Source: Helicobacter sp.
GTDB lineage: Bacteria; Campylobacterota; Campylobacteria; Campylobacterales; Helicobacteraceae
Reading direction: 5' to 3'
Length of the DNA: 9,624 bases
Assembly (NCBI GenBank): GCA_029257755.1
Contig: JARIAP010000131.1
Span: 1-9,624 of the forward strand
Part shown: positions 7,305 to 9,624 of the stretch, in pieces
Layout: each line of letters starts with the position of its first letter
Numbering within the stretch: position 1 is the first letter of the stretch
The notes under the pieces: generated by a model
What the model saw: only the letters and a program-made list of their open reading frames with translations
Database searches by the model: none
Told to the model about the DNA's origin: nothing
Made by a program: the position numbers and the translations under genes

Positions 7305-8771
7305 ATGCATTTTAAATATATTAATTTTTGTATATTATCATTTTTTTTATTTATATTTGGCTGTGCAAATAAACCACACAAAAACCTATATATCAAAGAA
7401 GATACAAAACATACACACAATACAATAAAAGAAAAAACAAATCAAAATAAATCAAAAAATAAAGACAACAAATCGTTAAATAAAAAAGAAAGTAATATTG
7501 ACATGTATAATATTGTAAAAACCGCTTTAATAAAAGAAAAATATATAGACGATAATTTTATTAAGGAAATAATAATTTTATACAATAACAATAATACATA
7601 TAGAATCAAAACAATATCAAGAACATATAAAATAGAAAAAAAATATATGCCAAATAGCAAAAATGAATTAAAAAAACTTGTTGATAATAAAGAAGTATTA
7701 CTAAAAGACATAAATACAAGCAAAATAAAAGATATGAGTGCTATCTTTAAAAACTCCACAAGAAAAGATTTTAGTGGCATAGAAACATGGGATGTAAGTA
7801 ATGTTGAAAATATGTATGGAATGTTTGATAGGGCTATATTTTTTAACCATCCAATAGATAAATGGAATGTAGAAAAAGTAAAAAATATGGATTTTATGTT
7901 TGCTGATACAAACGATTTCAATCAAGATATTGGACACTGGAATGTTAGTAATGTTGAAAGCATGAACAATATGTTTTCACATGCTAAAAGTTTTAATCAA
8001 CCATTAAATAAATGGAATGTAAGTAATGTGATATATATGAATGCAATGTTTTATGGTGCTAAAAATTTTAATCAACCATTAAATAAATGGAATGTAAGTG
8101 GTGTAGAAAGCATGAGTGAAATGTTTCGTGAAGCTATTGCATTCAATCAACCATTAAATAAATGGAATGTAAGTAATGTGATATATATGAATGCAATGTT
8201 TAAAGACGCAATTTCTTTTGATCATGATATTAATAGCTGGAATGTAAAAAAAGTTAAAAATATGAATTCTATGTTTTATGGTGCTAAAAACTTTAATCAA
8301 CCATTAAATAAATGGAATGTAAGTAGCGTAGAAAGTATGAAAGCAATGTTTAAAGACGCAATTTCTTTTGATCATGATATTAATAGCTGGAATGTAAAAA
8401 ATGTTAGAGAAATGAAAGAAATGTTTTCAAATGCTAGAAATTTTAATCAACCTCTTCATTCTTGGAATGTAAAGAAAGTAACAAACATGAATGCTATGTT
8501 TAAAAATGCAATTTCTTTTGATCAATCTCTTGAAAAATGGGATATTTCAAATGTGTGGAATACAAGTGAGATGTTTGAAGGAGCTAAAAGTTTCAATCAA
8601 TCGTTAAAATTTTGGCGTATTATTAATGTAGAATATATGGACAACATGTTTAAAGATGCCATAAAATTTAACCAATCGTTAGATTATTGGGAAGTAAGGG
8701 CAAAAAGTATGTATAATATGTTTAAAAACTCTGGAATGCAGTCTTTGCCAAGATGGTATAAGAACAAATGA
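7305..8771 (+). CDS. BspA-like DUF285 repeat lipoprotein, probably surface-exposed
   Basis: This 488-residue protein starts with a lipoprotein signal peptide: hydrophobic residues 5-19 ending in the lipobox IFGC, with lipidated Cys20 followed by Ala-Asn, so outer-membrane sorting is plausible. Residues 21-65 or so are a Lys/Asn/Thr-rich disordered linker. A small non-repeat domain (about 67-150) ends in the family lead-in KIKDMSAIFKNSTRKDFSG. From residue 155, 13 tandem 25-residue DUF285 (PF03382) units follow, consensus FNQPLNKWNVSNVxxMxxMF plus about five residues. The end is the family's usual short tail (LPRWYKNK). Such repeats occur in BspA-type surface proteins of Treponema, Tannerella, Brachyspira, mycoplasmas and some Helicobacter/Campylobacter, where they are linked to adhesion or host interaction; the ligand here is unknown. 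The gene has its own AAGGA ribosome binding site. Near-identical DNA repeats point to recent internal duplication. Confidence 0.9.
   Translation: MHFKYINFCILSFFLFIFGCANKPHKNLYIKEDTKHTHNTIKEKTNQNKSKNKDNKSLNKKESNIDMYNIVKTALIKEKYIDDNFIKEIIILYNNNNTYRIKTISRTYKIEKKYMPNSKNELKKLVDNKEVLLKDINTSKIKDMSAIFKNSTRKDFSGIETWDVSNVENMYGMFDRAIFFNHPIDKWNVEKVKNMDFMFADTNDFNQDIGHWNVSNVESMNNMFSHAKSFNQPLNKWNVSNVIYMNAMFYGAKNFNQPLNKWNVSGVESMSEMFREAIAFNQPLNKWNVSNVIYMNAMFKDAISFDHDINSWNVKKVKNMNSMFYGAKNFNQPLNKWNVSSVESMKAMFKDAISFDHDINSWNVKNVREMKEMFSNARNFNQPLHSWNVKKVTNMNAMFKNAISFDQSLEKWDISNVWNTSEMFEGAKSFNQSLKFWRIINVEYMDNMFKDAIKFNQSLDYWEVRAKSMYNMFKNSGMQSLPRWYKNK
7341..7348 (+). repeat. T8 homopolymer in the lipoprotein signal-peptide coding region
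   Basis: Eight consecutive T residues fall within the codons for the hydrophobic core of the signal peptide (around residues 13-15). A one-base slip would shift the frame before the lipobox and abolish the product. A second run, A8 at 7636-7643, lies before the repeats. Runs of this length can mediate phase variation in Helicobacter, but they are also expected by chance in such AT-rich DNA. Confidence 0.7.
7767..8738 (+). repeat. Tandem array of 13 DUF285 units, 75 bp each
   Basis: Units start at 7767, 7842, 7917, 7992, 8067, 8142, 8217, 8292, 8367, 8442, 8517, 8592 and 8667; the last is one codon shorter. Conserved positions are Phe1, Trp8 and the Met-Phe pair at 19-20. Several segments are identical or nearly so at DNA level: 7995-8051 equals 8145-8201 (57 bp, offset two units); 8193-8251 equals 8343-8401 (59 bp, offset two units); 8046-8099 matches 8271-8324 with one mismatch (offset three units). 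Outer units are more diverged than the central ones (4 to 9), as expected if duplication is concentrated in the middle of the array. Confidence 0.93.
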
Positions 8772-9112
8772 TAAATATTTTAAATATTTACAATAAAAAA
8801 ATTTTAAAATTAAGTTTGTAATTTTAATTATCAAATTTTATTAATTAGATTCTAAAAACAGATTAAAAAAATATTACTATAAGTTTTTTGTTGTGATTTA
8901 TTGTTTGTCAATAAATTTATAACTTGGTTGTGTTAAGTGATTATTTGATATTTTAATATCACTTGAATTTTAATATTTTAAAATAAAATTTACTGCATAA
9001 TAGCTATAATCCTTTAACATATAAATTACGATAATCACAAAGGATAAGCTTTATTGCAATAGCACACTACATAACCTAACATTTATATTAGTCTGTAGCA
9101 TCTTAGAAACTA
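8772..9112. other. AT-rich spacer of 341 bases without a recognisable gene
   Basis: No credible protein-coding frame or tRNA was found on either strand. The stretch is A/T-rich throughout. It contains an imperfect hairpin (8935-8964), a TATAAT at 9005-9010 followed by an AAAGGAT (9039-9045) that has no open frame behind it, a 10-base palindrome TATTGCAATA (9052-9061), and an interrupted inverted repeat at 9067-9098 (CTACA/TGTAG and CTAA/TTAG arms). It separates the plus-strand lipoprotein gene from the convergent minus-strand transporter gene, so terminators for both are expected here. Confidence 0.7.
8935..8964 (+). terminator. Imperfect hairpin, possible terminator between convergent genes
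   Basis: AAGTGAT (8935-8941) pairs with ATCACTT (8958-8964). With T8942 bulged, ATT (8943-8945) pairs with AAT (8955-8957), giving 10 pairs around a 9-base loop. It is followed by GAATTTTAATATTTT on the plus strand. It lies 160 bases after the lipoprotein stop and has few G-C pairs, so function as a terminator is only a suggestion. Confidence 0.3.
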
Positions 9113-9624
9113 TTATTGTTGTGGTTTTTCTACTTGTTTGGTCTTTTGTTGCTCTACTGGCTGCTTTTGTTTTGGGTGCGTTAAATCATAAATGCTATAG
9201 ATACAGATAGCACTTATCATAAGCGGTGCTAATATGCGGATAGAAAAAAGCCATACATTAAACATAATAGGTGTTAAATATGACTTCGTCCATTCTCTTA
9301 AATGCTCTTTTTTAATAGCATATCCAACAAATAATGTTGATAACAAACTACCAAATGTCATAATAATATTCGCACTAATCCAATCCATCCAATCAAACAA
9401 CGATTTGCTTGCAATCATTAATTCTTTATGATTATTGTTTAATGAAAGAATTAATACAGAACCTACAATAAATACAACAATTCCAACAGCCCATGATAAA
9501 AAAACACGATTTTTATTTGTTTTATCTTCTAACCATTTAACAGCAGGCTCAAGCAAGGATATGGTGCTAGAAAGCCCTGCAAAACCTAACCCAATCATAA
9601 ATAATATACATATAAGGCTACCTA
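9113..9624 (-). CDS. SNF-family sodium-dependent transporter (C-terminal part, cut by window edge)
   Basis: This is the C-terminal part of a neurotransmitter:sodium symporter (NSS/SNF) family protein, an inner-membrane permease that typically takes up amino acids with sodium. The frame stays open past the Met at 9598 to the window edge (reading GSLICILF before it), so that Met is internal. The segment GFAGLSSTISLLEPAVKWLED carries the family's conserved S-x-I-S-L-L-E-P block at the end of a membrane helix. Three further hydrophobic helices follow (starting about FLSWAVGIVVFIVGSVLIL, ISANIIMTFGSLLSTLFVG and NVWLFSIRILAPLMISAIC). The protein ends in a polar tail rich in Gln, Lys and Pro (KQKQPVEQQKTKQVEKPQQ). 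H. pylori has adjacent genes of this family (HP0497/HP0498). The substrate cannot be told from this part. Confidence 0.9.
   Translation of the reverse strand, partial: GSLICILFMIGLGFAGLSSTISLLEPAVKWLEDKTNKNRVFLSWAVGIVVFIVGSVLILSLNNNHKELMIASKSLFDWMDWISANIIMTFGSLLSTLFVGYAIKKEHLREWTKSYLTPIMFNVWLFSIRILAPLMISAICIYSIYDLTHPKQKQPVEQQKTKQVEKPQQ

Noticed and set aside
7442..7937. Two minus-strand frames opposite the repeat lipoprotein
   Set aside because: They follow from the A-rich coding strand of the lipoprotein; products are Phe/Ile/Leu/Ser-rich without family motifs.
7767..8738. CRISPR-like repetitive DNA
   Set aside because: The 75-bp periodicity is in frame and encodes a known 25-residue protein repeat; there are no short identical repeats separated by unique spacers.
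8768..8821. Possible 17-residue frame starting ATGA-overlapped with the lipoprotein stop (MINILNIYNKK...)
   Set aside because: No ribosome binding site, very short, and composed of codons expected from random AT-rich DNA.
9234..9431. Plus-strand frame of 65 codons at the right end
   Set aside because: It is antisense to the SNF-family transporter and has no ribosome binding site or family resemblance.

Overview
The window looks like chromosomal DNA of a Campylobacterota bacterium, most likely a Helicobacter outside the H. pylori group. It is very AT-rich. The peroxiredoxin has the length and cysteine spacing of H. pylori TsaA/AhpC. The block lon-bamD with a divergent fliW has the gene order I recall from Campylobacter and Helicobacter. 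purS and purQ belong to de novo purine synthesis, which H. pylori lacks, so an enterohepatic-type Helicobacter or close relative fits better. This assignment rests on recognising families by eye, not on a search.

Layout from left to right. Positions 1-486 (minus strand) hold the start of purQ, cut by the window edge, preceded in the operon by complete purS, one base apart. A 201-base divergent spacer follows, with promoter-like sites for both directions and an AT-rich Fur/PerR-like palindrome. On the plus strand, 688-1285 is a 2-Cys peroxiredoxin gene (tsaA/ahpC) broken by one extra A in an A6 run; removing that base restores an exact 198-residue protein. A hairpin lies between it and the next, convergent gene. 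From 6614 down to 1405, a four-gene minus-strand run reads bamD (TTG start), lon, miaB and a DUF374 acyltransferase-like gene, with gaps of 13 to 39 bases, so probably one transcript. It joins outer-membrane assembly, protein quality control, tRNA modification and probably lipid acylation.

fliW, the CsrA/flagellin-binding flagellar regulator, is transcribed divergently from bamD. It is followed on the same strand by a 488-residue lipoprotein built from 13 tandem 25-residue DUF285/BspA-like repeats (75 bp each at DNA level). This is the most accessory-looking part of the window. A 341-base AT-rich spacer without a convincing gene follows. The window ends in the C-terminal part of a minus-strand SNF-family (neurotransmitter:sodium symporter) transporter.

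I found no clear evidence of a wholly new system. The points most worth a second look are the frameshifted peroxiredoxin, the mosaic repeat array of the lipoprotein with its T8 tract in the signal peptide, the lysine-rich inserts in Lon, an over-represented AGATTCT heptamer, and a promoter-like and RBS-like stretch with no gene behind it near 9005-9060.
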